Shown piece by piece: positions 25,728 to 37,700 of a stretch of 64,000 nt of DNA (position 1 is the stretch's first letter; every line of letters begins with the position of its first letter). The stretch is from Cyclina sinensis (taxonomy: Eukaryota; Mollusca; Bivalvia; Venerida; Veneridae), in contig JAAONU010000014.1 of the NCBI GenBank assembly GCA_012932295.1, positions 15,751,039 through 15,815,038 on the forward strand, written 5' to 3'. The translations under genes were made by a program, and so were the position numbers. The notes beneath the pieces are model-generated. The model worked only from the letters and a program-made list of their open reading frames with translations. It was not told where the DNA came from and did no database searches.

Positions 25728-28700
25728 TTAACCAAGGAAGTCTACCACAACATTTGTTTTCTGACCAGTGTTTTTCACCTTTCCTTCTACCTTAATCTCT
25801 GTTCCGCTGAATGTTAGTGAGACAACTACCTTGCAAACAAGACCATAGGAACCAGTTTCTACAGTCATTGTACCAATCTTTGTACAGCTTACGTCTGTAA
25901 AGTGTGGATCTTCTAATTCTGTTGCAAATATGTTGAAACGCATTGACTTCTGGTTCTTGTACAGGGTCACATATGTCTCTGCTGCTTGTGCCTCTCCAGT
26001 TCTAACAACCTGACCTTTCTTTGCATGTATGTCAAAGACCTTGTTACAACGATCACCCTTATCTGTCCTTAATCGTTTACTTTCCGGATGCACACCCTCT
26101 ATGAAATTTACAGTCGTCCCTACCCCGTATGTAAACTTCAAAATACGTTCAGAGATCAAATCTAGACGGTGACCATATATCAATGCTCCCCTCAGAATAG
26201 CAGTCGAAGCTTCGCTTGGTATAACGATTTGCTTTGCCGAAAAAGCTTTCTGGACAGCCCTTTGTAACATTGGTGATTCTGAATAGCCACCAACCATTAA
26301 GATAACTGAAGCAGACATCTGGTTTTCCTTTAAAAGATATTCAACGTGTCGGAGAATTTTTTCATTTGACTTTGTAAATAGCTGTTTGAAGACGTTTGCG
26401 TTGAATTTAACTTTGTCTTTCTCAAACTCAATATGTCCACAGTAATCCGCAGAATTTTGAATAAAGTCATTTAAATTGTGTCTGTTCGTTTGTTCGGACA
26501 ATTCTCTAAGATTAACAGGAAATTTCATTCGAACGCTTCCTTCTTTCTCAGGATGAATTAGTTTCTTTTTAACCTCAAATTCCCTAATTAGATCTAACCA
26601 ATCTTCAGTATGTTCAGCTTTGAATTGATGAAACACGTCCCCTCCGACAAGACCTTTCAGCAAATCTTCAAAAGCTTGATCAACAAGGGTTCCTCCCCAT
26701 CCTCCCCCGCTGGCAGCTGCCACTTCTTTAATTCTTCTTGATTCGGTGATCTCGTGCATGGTTATATCAATTGTTCCACCTGAGAAATAAAAGCTTAAAA
26801 CATACAGTTTAATAACATTTTACTGTTCTTTCGTGTCATGTTTATGCTTAGAAATCGCGAAGTGAGTACATGTAAACTATTATAAGATTCATTAACTGAT
26901 GTAGGAAAATAAACAACAAACACATTTTTCGAGAGGTGTTCGCATTACGTGTAAGATTTTTAAACACGGGGGTTAGCTTATAAAAGTCACGTCTGTACAA
27001 TGTTATAAAAAAATAATCTTACTAGTAGCTCTGAATTTCGAAAATAAAACGCACCTAGTAAATTCGATGTTTTATTTTTTGTTTTACTCTGATATAAGTA
27101 AGGAACAAGTTTTGGCAAAAAGTATTTTACCTCCAGCATCAATAACAATATATTTGGTTCTAATAGGCAAGGACGAAATCGAAGCACTTTCTTGACAGGT
27201 TGATGTATCAACAGGCAAATGCATGCAGTATATCGATGCGGCCTCTGGCTCAAGAGCAATACCTAATTTATGTCTTGCGATTCCAGCCTGCAATACAAAT
27301 ATAGTAAAGTCTATCAATGCTTGCATACGAAACTGCTATCTTTAAAAGTATCTTTTTCCCAAGGCGTAAAAAGATTTATATAGAGTTGACCCTCCTAAAA
27401 TCAGAAATGACCATGAAATTATCCTTAACACGATTTGTACACCCAATATAAACGAGCAAGTGACTTCAGACTTTGCAGTACACTGATAGCTTCTTTGTCT
27501 TTAAATAAACATTCTAAACTGTTGCTCTTTTCCCTGCAAAAGAAAAAAAAAATGTTGAGAAATTACTCGTGTTAACTTGAAACTTTCAAGTACCTTTTCA
27601 GCAGCCTCTCTCATAAACTGTTTGGCTGAATCAGTCCAAATTGCAGGAACAGTCAACACCCAGTGAACTTCAGATCTTTCAATAGTCCCTGTTACACGAA
27701 GTTGAGCCGTATTGTACATATCGTCAACTAAGTATTTGATTGACAGTGCAAAAACATCTAGCGCTGGTAAGGTTTTTCCCATTTCATCCGCCAGCATAAT
27801 TGTACGATTGAGTTTCTGAAAGTAAATTGTAACATTGTAAAGTACTATATCGTTAAAACAAACGATAACGATTTTTATAATCGATGAAAAGGTGACTGCA
27901 AAGTCTCCTAGATATTTTTCTACGATATTTAAGATCAGGCTTTAAATGTAACCAATTTAAAAGCGCCAGAGCAGCATCCCGATTTGAAACAAGATCTATA
28001 TTTCATCTATGTACAAAATTGAAACAATTCATGTCGGAGGACTGGTAGTCCTTTCCCAAAGTAAATTTTGCAATTCTGCTTCTGAATTAATAAGAACTTG
28101 TAGACAAATATCCATCCATATATTATGAATCTACCACTTCACTGCATGAGTACCTCTGAGAGTTTTTTATGTAGCAGCATCTTGAAATTTCGGAAGTAAA
28201 AATAGTGCTGATACTCTCCAGTGTCAATCAAATCTCTGTATCTGTCTTCGGCCTCATATCCAAACGCTTCAAGTGTCTTCCCGTCTGGCTTGATCAGCAC
28301 TACGGTAGGTGTCTTTTCGGTCATTAGCAGACCTGATCCGGAAACCCAATGTTTGATGTATCCTTTCCGAGGGTCTATCTTAAAGTCATGATAGAAGGAG
28401 TACGCCCATCCACTATACGTTGTTCCAAAGTCTATTGCTCCAACCAACAAATTTTGAGTACTTCCAACGTTTGAAGCCTTTCAAAAAAGCAAAACAGCAA
28501 GGTGGTTGATTTGAGGCAGAAACTAATTTGTTCCCTTGATTTTTATAACTAGGATACACAAACACCAGTGAAAGGCAGTAGTTGTATATTATCAGAATTG
28601 TTCCAAATAATACAGTGTCAGTTTTAAACGTTTGGATACTTTGACGCAAATCGAAATGAAAACATATTCTTCTTTTTAAAATGTCATAATTATATATGTT

Positions 28701-29779
28701 GGTAATTAAAACATAATTACACCATTATCTTGGAAGTTTTCTGATAATATCATCTGTAGATTTTTTTCTATTTTTGTATTTCTTTCTAATGATAATGCAC
28801 ACTGACACAGCAAGTTTTCCAAGTTGAAGTGATAACATATTACTGTTAATTTCTTCTATGAGGACCACTATAATTTTTTCAAAATCATGTGAAAAATAGC
28901 AATTTAAAAGAACCAAAGTCTAAAATTTAGAAGAAAAAAGGTCTACTTTTTAAGCGACTGACTCACAGAATTTACGATATGTTTCTTTGACATTAAGAGA
29001 AGTTAATGTACTATGAAACACACATAATTTTATGCTTCTGTACATCAAGAAAACTGGAGTAAAACGAATTTGATTTCAACAGGATTCGAACCCTTCCGGT
29101 CAGTAAATCTAACAGCGGCGAGCTAAACCATTTTTTTGTTTAAACATATTTATTTCCAGAATAATGAGATATAAACATATATGATTATACACACAGATCA
29201 ATAATATATATTCCAAGAAAATCATTGAGCCATATATGCTTGTCATAACCAGTATAAATCAATAACATAAACGAAGTGTCTACACTGTGACTGAAAGGGT
29301 AAAATGTTTACCGATAAAACTTTGTAAAACTTTGCATTATGGTGTGTTGCTGTAACAAAACGTGACAGTAACTTAGTTCAGATACGTTCTTCACAATTAC
29401 AACTAGATATTCTGTATGTATAAACATCTTCTTTTTTATGCATCGTCGACCCATCTGTGAATAAGTCGCTTTAAGAACGACATTCATTTATTTGACCATT
29501 TAGTTTCAATAGTGGAACTTTATTGTATCATAAGTTCTAAAATGTCTTCTTCATTTAAACCTTGTTCGCAGTAATAATATATTCAGATGTCGCCCTATCT
29601 AAAAAAAACTGCAGTGCTTATGAGGTGCACGGTATCGCGTCTAATAAGCGTCTAAGTATATAAGTACATGCAATACTTTGCATAACGTTGACATAACTGC
29701 AATATATCGAAACAGAAAGTTGATAGAAGAGCAAACCCACACTTCAAAAAGAGGATAATACAATATGTACTCTTACCAT
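25728..29779 (-). CDS. HSPA12: HSPA12-like Hsp70 family protein, copy A (5 exons)
   Basis: Divergent Hsp70-type ATPase of the HSPA12A/B class; bivalves have many such genes (family knowledge). The exons on the minus strand are 29777-29779 (the ATG alone), 28154-28477, 27594-27815, 27131-27287 and 25728-26779. All have GT/AG splice sites and matching phases, giving 585 aa. Motifs: phosphate-1 AIDFGTTYSGWAY (D17), ALEPEAASIYC (about 194-204), phosphate-2 DAGGGTIDIT (233-242), adenosine motif MVGGYSESPMLQ (397-408), and PSEASTAILRGALIYG. There is no canonical Hsp70 substrate-binding C-terminal lid, as expected for HSPA12. The start codon is the last three bases of its exon (ATG then gtaaga). An upstream ATG opens a six-codon uORF. 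Copy B supports the same structure. All exons are open, so it is probably functional; its clients are unknown. Confidence 0.9.
28478..29776 (-). other. Intron 1 of HSPA12 copy A
   Basis: About 1.3 kb between the start-codon exon and the first large exon. It is AT-rich and contains a tRNA-like SINE fragment. At 29570-29600 the text tcgcagtaataatatattca is the empty site matching the foldback insertion in copy B. No gene inside. Confidence 0.7.
29078..29138 (-). repeat. tRNA-like SINE head fragment
   Basis: On the minus strand it reads tggtttagctcgccgctg (A-box-like) and ggttcgaatcc (perfect B box), with oligo(T) just upstream. It is too diverged to fold as a tRNA, so it is called a SINE relic rather than a tRNA gene. 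Confidence 0.5.
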
Positions 29780-30277
29780 GGTTTTCACTTTTCCTGATTC
29801 ATTTCCGATGTAACTGTTGTAGACTGTTACACGTTTTCAGAACACTAAGACTTCAAAATATGTTTAATTCCTGTTATTGATCTATTTTGAACACGCAACC
29901 AACTAACCCCACTGTATGGAAACTGTATTATGTGTATGATAAAGAAGGCGGTCTGTCAGGAATGTAGCAATTACTTTGCAAAGTGGACTAAACAGTAACA
30001 ATAACATAAGTATTTTAAATCACACACGATTGGAATTCGAACCATACTACTAGGCTACTTTGAAATGTCTTCCTGTTGAGAAAAAGGTCTTGTTTCTCAT
30101 TATAAAAATGCTGATTTTTTTTCTGTAAAAGTTATATGATAACTGATTTTAGAAGAATCTGAGCCAAACGTGAGATGAAAGAAATGTATTTCTCAAGGTG
30201 TGAAATGCCTCAAAATTGCAATAAATAACGACTGTTTTGATTGGTTAACACGGTAGCCTTTAACAAGCCTTTTAAAA

Positions 30278-31852
30278 TATACTACTCAAAATTTGATAGG
30301 GATCACTTATAAGAATGTGTATATTTACTACATAAGGTTGAAAGTTTACATTTTTTGTTGTGATTCTGAAAATAAGTTCATATGATAACAGTTTGGTACC
30401 AAAAAATGAGTAAGTCTGTAAACCGTTGAAGCGTGACAGAGGCTGAGCCGTGGAAGGGGCACGAATTTGAGATAACACAGACAGGAGATGAAATAGAACT
30501 TTTTGGAAAAATCAAGTCTATGGCCTGTATTTTGCTTTAATATCGCGTGTGGTGTCCGTTTGCTTGGACAACTGTTCTGCACCGCCTTCTCATGCTGCTA
30601 ATGAGTCTCCGGATGCTTTGCTGTGGGAGTCGAGCCCACTCGTCCAGAAGGGCCTGCTGAAGCCCAGGGACCGTGGTTGGCTGGACTGGGCGAGCAGAAA
30701 TTGCAGTCTGCAGCATGTCCCAGGCGTGCTCTATTGGATCTAGGTCTCAAGACCTTGCTGGCAAGTCCGTTCTCTCTATGGCTGCTGCCTCCAGGTACTC
30801 GTCGGTGACCCTTGCCCTGTGAGGCCGGGCGTTGTCGTCCATTAAAATGAATTCAGGGCCTATAGCACCAGCGTACGGACGAACGTACACATCTAAAATC
30901 TCATTGACGTATCGTACAGCCGTCAGTGTGCCGTTTTGAACAATGTGCAGGTACGTTCTTCCCTGCATGCTAATACCCGCCCACACGATGACCGAGCCCC
31001 CGCCATGACGGCCTTTGGTAGCAACACATAGGGTGCCAAACGCTCATTGGCGGATCTCCATACCCGCACTCGCCTATCAGTTAAGTCCACACAAAATGTA
31101 CACTTGTCAGTGAACAGCACTGGGGTCCAGTCATGGAGCGTCCACCTGGCGTGATCGCGGGCCCATCGAAAACGTGCCTGGATGTGGTTTCGCGTCAATG
31201 GGATTCGGATTGCTGGCCTTCTAGCCCTCATGCCAGCTGTATGAAGACGGTTCCTGATGGTTTGAGTGGAAAGTCTTACACCAGTGGCATTCTGAAAGTC
31301 ATTTTGGAGGGCAGTAGCGGTAACAAAGCGCTGACGTCGCTCTTGAACGACAATAAACCGGTCCTCACGCTGAGTTGTGGACCTCTGACGCCCTCCGCCA
31401 TGCTTATGCATGACATGCCCGTAAGTTTGAAACCGTCGCCACATCCTGGCAACGGTGCTCTGGAACACCCCAAGGACCTCTGCCAAGTGCCGTTGAGAAT
31501 GCCCAGTCTCAAGCATACCTACCCCCCCTCCCCCCCTTTTCATCTCCACATCGTCAATATGCCGTCTTTGCCGTAGTTTTGCCATGACCAGTGCTAGGTT
31601 CGATATAAACGTTACCATGCACAAGCGAAGTCTGAGTAAAACGGATGTGTACATGAAGTTACATGCCTGCGGTGCACCACTTTTCCCGTGTAACTCGAGC
31701 CATGTACAGGTAAACAATCAAAACCTGCTGGACAGGTCGGCTTTGCCATATGAATAAACTACATGTATGAGAAAAAATCAGTTATCTTGAGGTTATCATT
31801 AAAAAGATATTAAAAAATGAAAAGTGTTCTTTAACAAATTTTGAGTAGAATA
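30278..31852 (-). mobile_element. Tc1/mariner-type transposon, copy 1
   Basis: The ends tactactcaaaatttgatag (left) and caaattttgagtagaata (right) are inverted repeats flanked by TA. The element is about 1.57 kb and lies upstream of HSPA12 copy A. Units B and C lack it at the matching position (about 42830 and 53420), giving an empty site and placing the insertion after duplication. Confidence 0.88.
30537..31585 (-). pseudogene. Tc1-like DD34E transposase, inactivated (copy 1)
   Basis: About 349 codons from MAKLRQRRH. An N-terminal helix-turn-helix region (SQRHLAEVLGVFQSTVARMW) is followed by the catalytic blocks VLFTDKCTFCVD (first Asp), ILMDDNARPHRARV (second Asp) and DPIEHA (Glu). A frameshift disrupts the segment after YVLLPKAVMAGA. 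A stop codon (TGA) replaces the Pro before DLDPIEH. Non-functional. Length and motif spacing fit canonical Tc1 transposases of about 340 aa. Confidence 0.9.
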
Positions 31853-32274
31853 TTATGTACTCGGCAAAATGTAAACCACTTACATATACAGGTTTGTTAG
31901 GCGAGTCAACGGCTACTTGTTAGGTGTTGTTGAACAAGATATTTAAAAATAATAATAGACTTTTTTTAAGAATTTGCAAACATTGTTTAGCTACACATTG
32001 ATTACTAAATTATTAATTGTTTATCAATGTATTTTTGTAAATGTCTTAGGGTAAAAGTCACAACTGAACAATTATATTAAAGTATTTGTTTGTTTCATTT
32101 ATGCATTCAGAGATTAAAACACACACACGCACGCACGCACACTATCAGAGACGGTTTTTATCCGTACAATGTCTACTTCTGTGAACAGTTAGCCATGGCT
32201 ATTTCATTTAGAAGGACGAATTTTGTTGATACATTATCTTATTTAAAATTTAAAAAACTTTGGTATGGTAATAG

Positions 32275-32712
32275 TCCCCGTCCGTCCATCCATCCGTCCT
32301 TCAGTCTGGAGCATAACTCAAAAAGTATTTGAGATATCAACTTGAACCTTCACAGGCGGATAGATCTCATTAAGGAGGAATGCAGTGCACAAGAATAATG
32401 ACTCTACCTTTTTTTTTAGTTATTGCCCTTTTTATGCTTAATTTTTGTCCGGAGCATAACTCAAAAAGTATTTAAGATATCAACTTGAAATTTCATAGAT
32501 GGATATATCTCATATAGAAGGAGTGCATAATATAAGAATAATAACTCCAGCTTTTATAAATTTTGAGTTAATGCCCTTTGTTATTTCTCATACTTAATTT
32601 TTAATCGGACAATAACTCAAAAGTGTTTGAGATATCAACTTGAAACTTTATAGGTGGTTAGATCTCATTGAGAAGGAGTGTTGTGCATAAGAATGATAAC
32701 TAAGCAAACACA
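32275..32712. repeat. Interspersed repeat with about three tandem subunits of 150 bp
   Basis: Each subunit contains (a/c)ataactcaaaa(a)gt(a)ttt, gagatatcaacttgaa, tagatctcatt or tatctcatat, and a gcataagaat motif. It is preceded by a (ccgt/ccat)n run. It is absent from unit A at this place, so it inserted after or during duplication. Non-coding. Confidence 0.7.
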
Positions 32713-32752
32713 TTCGGTAGAAGATGGCACTTTTTCAACTGGGAATACATGT

Positions 32753-32975
32753 GCCTGTCTCCGTGGTCGAGTGGTTAATGTCACTGACTATAAATTATTA
32801 CATCTCATTGATTATTTGTCATGGGTTCGAGCCTCTATACCGAACAAATCCTTTACGTGACAAAGTTAGTAGTTTCTTACGAAGAACTGTAGTTTAGGAC
32901 TTGATCTTCCCAAGGATGATATGAGTTTGACTACGCCTTAGTTTGAATGTTTGAAGGCACTAAACTGAATTAAAC
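32753..32975 (+). repeat. tRNA-derived SINE, second family (unit B copy)
   Basis: The head gtctccgtggtcgagtggtt (A-box-like) and catgggttcgagcctctat (good B box) are better preserved than in the unit A paralogue at 23965. The body is agtttcttacgaagaactg and the end aaactgaattaaacc. Confidence 0.75.
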
Positions 32976-34790
32976 CAAACACTTACTAAATGTCATAATT
33001 ATATATACCAGTCTGAATGTTGTTTTATGCCCTGAGATGTTAATGTTACGATATTGTTCGAATCCGACTTTTGTTTCAATATTCAAAGCAGTTGTAAAAA
33101 CACGTTTTCTGTTTCTATTTTTCTATTTTATAAAACAAGGAATAAAACGTTTTATATTCAAACATAGTCTGATATATATGGCAAGAGCTAAGCAAGTCAC
33201 AAACATATCGGAATATTGACAAATGTCTGGAAGCCATTCTGCCAAATTTTGTTATCAGCATGACAGGCTTGTTGCTTTTGTTCATGTTGTATGTTTCTGA
33301 TATCTTATTCCACATTTTAAGGCAAATAACAATATTTACAATTATTCTAAACCTAATTTTGTTTCAGTTGGCAACTTCAACTTGTACAACGTTACCATGC
33401 AATATTATAATACTGTAATGGCCGAAGACTGTCGTAATGGTAATGGTTCCAACTGCGTACTCTTCCACACACACACACACACACAAAGTAAATTTAAGCA
33501 GTCACTTAACATTAGATTTAATAAAGCTTCATACTGTCATATTACCTTTGTCTTGAACTATGAGGCAAAAACAAAATGTCATATTTACAAAACAAAGCTG
33601 AAAAGCCGTCGCCGTAAACATTTTTTCTCCATACATTTGTGTTAAGTCTCATATAACAAAGTTGAAAAAAGACGTTGAAAATATTAACTTAAAGAAACAA
33701 TCTAACTGAAATATAAAACAAATACAGCTTTGAAAAAAAAACAATAATGTCAGAATCATTGGTATGCTGCAACAAATAGGAAACATGGTGTTTATGTTTT
33801 TCATCTCCTATCAGTTCTTACCTTTCACATTTTCTTTCTGACACTAGTGTAGCAAACACATTTCACATAACAAATGGCTTATAAATATTTTCTTAACAAT
33901 AATATTTTCTAATACATGACGCTTCACACAATCATCTTCATGAACATTACGAAAAACATGTCTTTCGAGAACATGAAGAAAGAGACTTGTCAATCAAGAA
34001 TATGAAAAGAAAGGGACTTAGAATACTTGTCATTTTAGAATACTTGTCATTTTAGAGTTAAATTTGTTTAGCTCTTTCTATGTTTTCAATTTAAACTCAT
34101 CTTAAGTTGTACTTATTCAACATGGATCTTTTAGGTATATTCTTTTATCAGTATCACCTTTTCGATTCAATATATTCCCTCTTATATTTGCAAAGTATCG
34201 AATAAATTAAATGCAAAGCACGAGCAAACCTAATGGTACATGCCTTATTACCAAAGACACCATGGTGAGATTATCTAGCCTAAAATACGTATATGATATA
34301 AATGTACTTCCACTTTAAAAGCTAAATCCAACCCAGCCATGCACATTTGCTTTCTGCAATATCAAAGATGAAAAGTAATAAATTCTCACTGACAACACGT
34401 TTTAGAAAACACGATAAGAATGACTGTGACATCATTGGTACTTGTGTCATTCAAGCAAGTATTTGTTTAAAGCTTAAAATGTGTTGCTTGTAAAAACAGA
34501 AGTTGGTTAACTGTCCTATTAAATGATTCACATGACGAAATAATTTTAGTTTTTGAGCCCAGTATCCATTTTCCGTACAGTTTCGAATGTTACACAGAAG
34601 TATTACTACATTTTTATTCATATTTGTTTTGTTCCATGTAAATAATGTTTTAATAACCTTTGCGCACGTCTCCTTATGTTGTTCTGTTTGTGATTTGAAA
34701 ATAAAGCTTACTTCATTGAATCGACGATTTGTTTTCCCGATTTTGTTTCCAAGAGGTAAAGGTCCACTGTAAAATAAAAACAACAAAGTC
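32976..34790. other. Region downstream of HSPA12 copy B, no gene seen
   Basis: Diverged paralogue of 24165-25727 in unit A. It contains a short (ca)n run at 33467-33484 and a reduced minisatellite near 33975-34065. No ORF with recognisable content. The HSPA12 B 3' UTR must lie at its right end. Confidence 0.55.
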
Positions 34791-37700
34791 CTAACCAAGG
34801 AAGTCTACCACAACGTTTGTTTTGTGACCAGTTTTTTTCACCTTTGCGTCTACTTTGACCTCGGTTCCACTGAATGTTAGAAAAACTTCAACCTTACCCT
34901 CAGGATCTTCAGCATCAATAACTACCTTCATCGTTCCAATTTTTGTACAGCAGATGTCTGTAAAATGTGGATCTTCTAGTTCTGTTGCAAATATATTGAC
35001 ACGCACTGACTTCTGGTTCTTGTACAGAGGCTCATATGTCACTGATGCTTGTGCCTCTCCAATCCTAACCACCTGACCTTTCTGTACATGTATGTTAAAC
35101 ACGCCAACACAATAATCAACGTTGCCTGCCTTAAATCGTTTACTTTCTGGATGCACGCCTTCCATGAAATTTTCAACTGTCTCTACCCCATATGTATACT
35201 TCAGCACACGTTCAGATATCAAGTCTGAAGAGTGCCCACATATCAATGCTCCCCTCAGAATAGCAGTCGAAGCTTCGCTTGGTACAACGATTTGCATTGT
35301 CGGAAAAGCTTTTTGGACAGCCCTTTGTAACATTGGTGATTCTGAATAGCCGCCTACCATTAAGACAACTGAAGCAGACATGTAGTTTTTCCTCATAAGA
35401 TATTCAACATGTTGGAGAATATTTTTATTAGGCTTTGTAAAAAGCTGTTTGAAGACGTTCGTGTTGAATTTAATTTTGTCTTTCTCAAACTCAATTTGTT
35501 CACAATAGTCAGCAGAATCTTGAATAAAGTCACTTAAAGTTTGTCCGTTCGTTTTTTCCGACATTTCGCTAAGGCTTATCGGGAATTTCATTCGAACGTT
35601 CCCTTCTTTCTCAGGATTGATTGTTTTCTTTTTAACCTCAAACTCCCTAATAAGATCTAACCAATCTTCAGTCTGCTCAGCTTTGAATTTGTGAAACACA
35701 TCTCTTCCGACAAGGTCCTTCAGCAAATCTTCGAAAGCCTGGTCAACAAGGGTTCCGCCCCATCCTCCCCCGCTGGCGGCTGCCACTTCTTTAATTTTTC
35801 TTGATTCTATGATCTCGTGTATAGTTATATCAATTGTTCCACCTGAGAAATAAAAAGAGAGAAAAATACAGTTTTGTTATATTATACAGTTATTTCGAGT
35901 CGTGTATGTTAACACTTAGAAATCGCGGAATGAGTACATATTTAACTATTATATGATTCATAAGATGAAGTAAAAATAAATTACAAACGAAAATTTTCGA
36001 GAGGTAAAACTTTGTATTATGTGTAGGATCTCTACAGACGAGGGTTAGCTTATCAACTTATCAGACTTAACTGTATAATGCTATCGGATATTACACTTAG
36101 CCATGAATTTCGGAAGTAAACGCAATTCAATTTTTGCTTTTGTTTTTCTCGAAAGTGAGTAAACAACAGCCTTTGGCAAATAGTGTTTTACCTCCAGCAT
36201 CAAGAACCATATATCTTGTTCCAATAGGCAAAGAGGAAATCGAAACATTTTCTTGACAGGTTGCTGTATCAACAGGCAAGTACATGCAGTATATCGAGGC
36301 GGCTTCTGGCTCAAGAGCAATACTTAATTTATTTCTCTCGATTCCAGCCTGCAAAATAAATAATGTCGGGTCTCTTGTTGTTTTCATATGAACATGTTTT
36401 TTTCTTAAAACAATTTATCGACCAAATATGAAAGTGCGAGTAATTACGGACAAGTACCTTTTCAGCTGATTCTCTCATAAACTGTTTGGCTGAATCAGTC
36501 CAAATTGCAGGAACAGTCAACACCCAGTGAACGTCAGATCTTTCAATAGACTCCGTTACACGAAGTTTAATAGTTTTTTGCATATCTTCAACCAAATATT
36601 GTATTGAGAGTGCAAACACATCAAGCGCTAGTAAGGGTTTTCCAATCTCATCTTCCAGCATAATTGTACGATCTAGTTTCTGAAGGTAAATTGGAACAAT
36701 GTTGAGCACTGTATTGTAATATTTCTATTTCTAAAATCTATGATAAATTTTCTGCAGAATGCCCTAGGGATTATTCTACTACATGTAAGATAAGCCTTTA
36801 GCAGTGACCAGTTTAGTTGCACATGAGCAGAAGCTTGACTCTTAAACTAGATCGATATGGAACTGAGAAACTGAAGTTGTGTTGTCTGTACCAACACTTT
36901 TGCACGTCATGTCAGAGCACTGGTAGTTCTGTTATTTCATCAAAGTATACTACTCAAAATTAGATAGGGATCACTTTTTATTTCTTAAATATCTTTTTAA
37001 TGATAACCTCAAGATAACTGATTTTGTCTCATACATGTAGTTTATTCATATGGCAAAGCCGACCTGTCCAGCAGACTTTGATTTTTTACCTGTACATGGC
37101 TCGAGATGCACGGGAAAAGCGATACCCCTGGAAAAGTGGTGCACCGCATACATGTACCTTCATGTACACATTCGTTTTATTCAGACTTCGCTTGTGCATG
37201 GTAACGTTTTTATCGAACCTAGCACTGGTCATGGCAAATCTACGGCAAAGACGTATTGATGATGAGGAGATGAATAGGGGGGGAGGGTTGCTTGAGGCTG
37301 GGCGTTCCCAACGGCACGTGGCAGGTGTCCTTGGGGTGTCCCAGAGCACCGTTGCCAGGATGTAGCGACGGTTTCAAACTTACGGGCATGTCATGCATAG
37401 GCATGGCGGAGGGCGTCAGAGGTCCACAACTCAGCGTGAGGACCGGTTTATTGTCGTTCAAGCGCGACGTCAGCGCTTTGTTACCGTTACTGCCCTCCAA
37501 AATGACTTCCAGAATGCCACTGGTGTAAGACTTTAAATTCAAACCATCAGGAATCGTCTTCATACAGCTGGCATGAGGGCTAGAAGGCCAGGAATCCGAA
37601 TCCCATTGACGCGAAACCACATCCAAGCACGTGTTCAATGGGCCCGCGATCACGCCAGGTGGACGCTGCATAACTGGACCCCAGTGCTGTTCACTGACGA

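Larger units (their letters stand above)
23690..31985. repeat. Segmental duplication unit A (carries HSPA12 copy A)
   Basis: Starts about 45 bp past the NIPA stop codon. Its left end (tgtatttttgtaaatgactt agggtaaaag, 23730-23760) recurs at 32027-32055 at the start of unit B, followed by the same SINE, minisatellite and HSPA12 gene in the same order. Its right end (aggtttgttaggcgagtcaa, about 31890) corresponds to 42885 in unit B and 53455 in unit C. Confidence 0.85.

Noticed and set aside
31133..31576. Plus-strand ORF of 147 codons at the Tc1-like element (and its mirror at 37240-37863)
   Set aside because: It is the antisense shadow of the transposase reading frame; the real frame carries the DD34E motifs.
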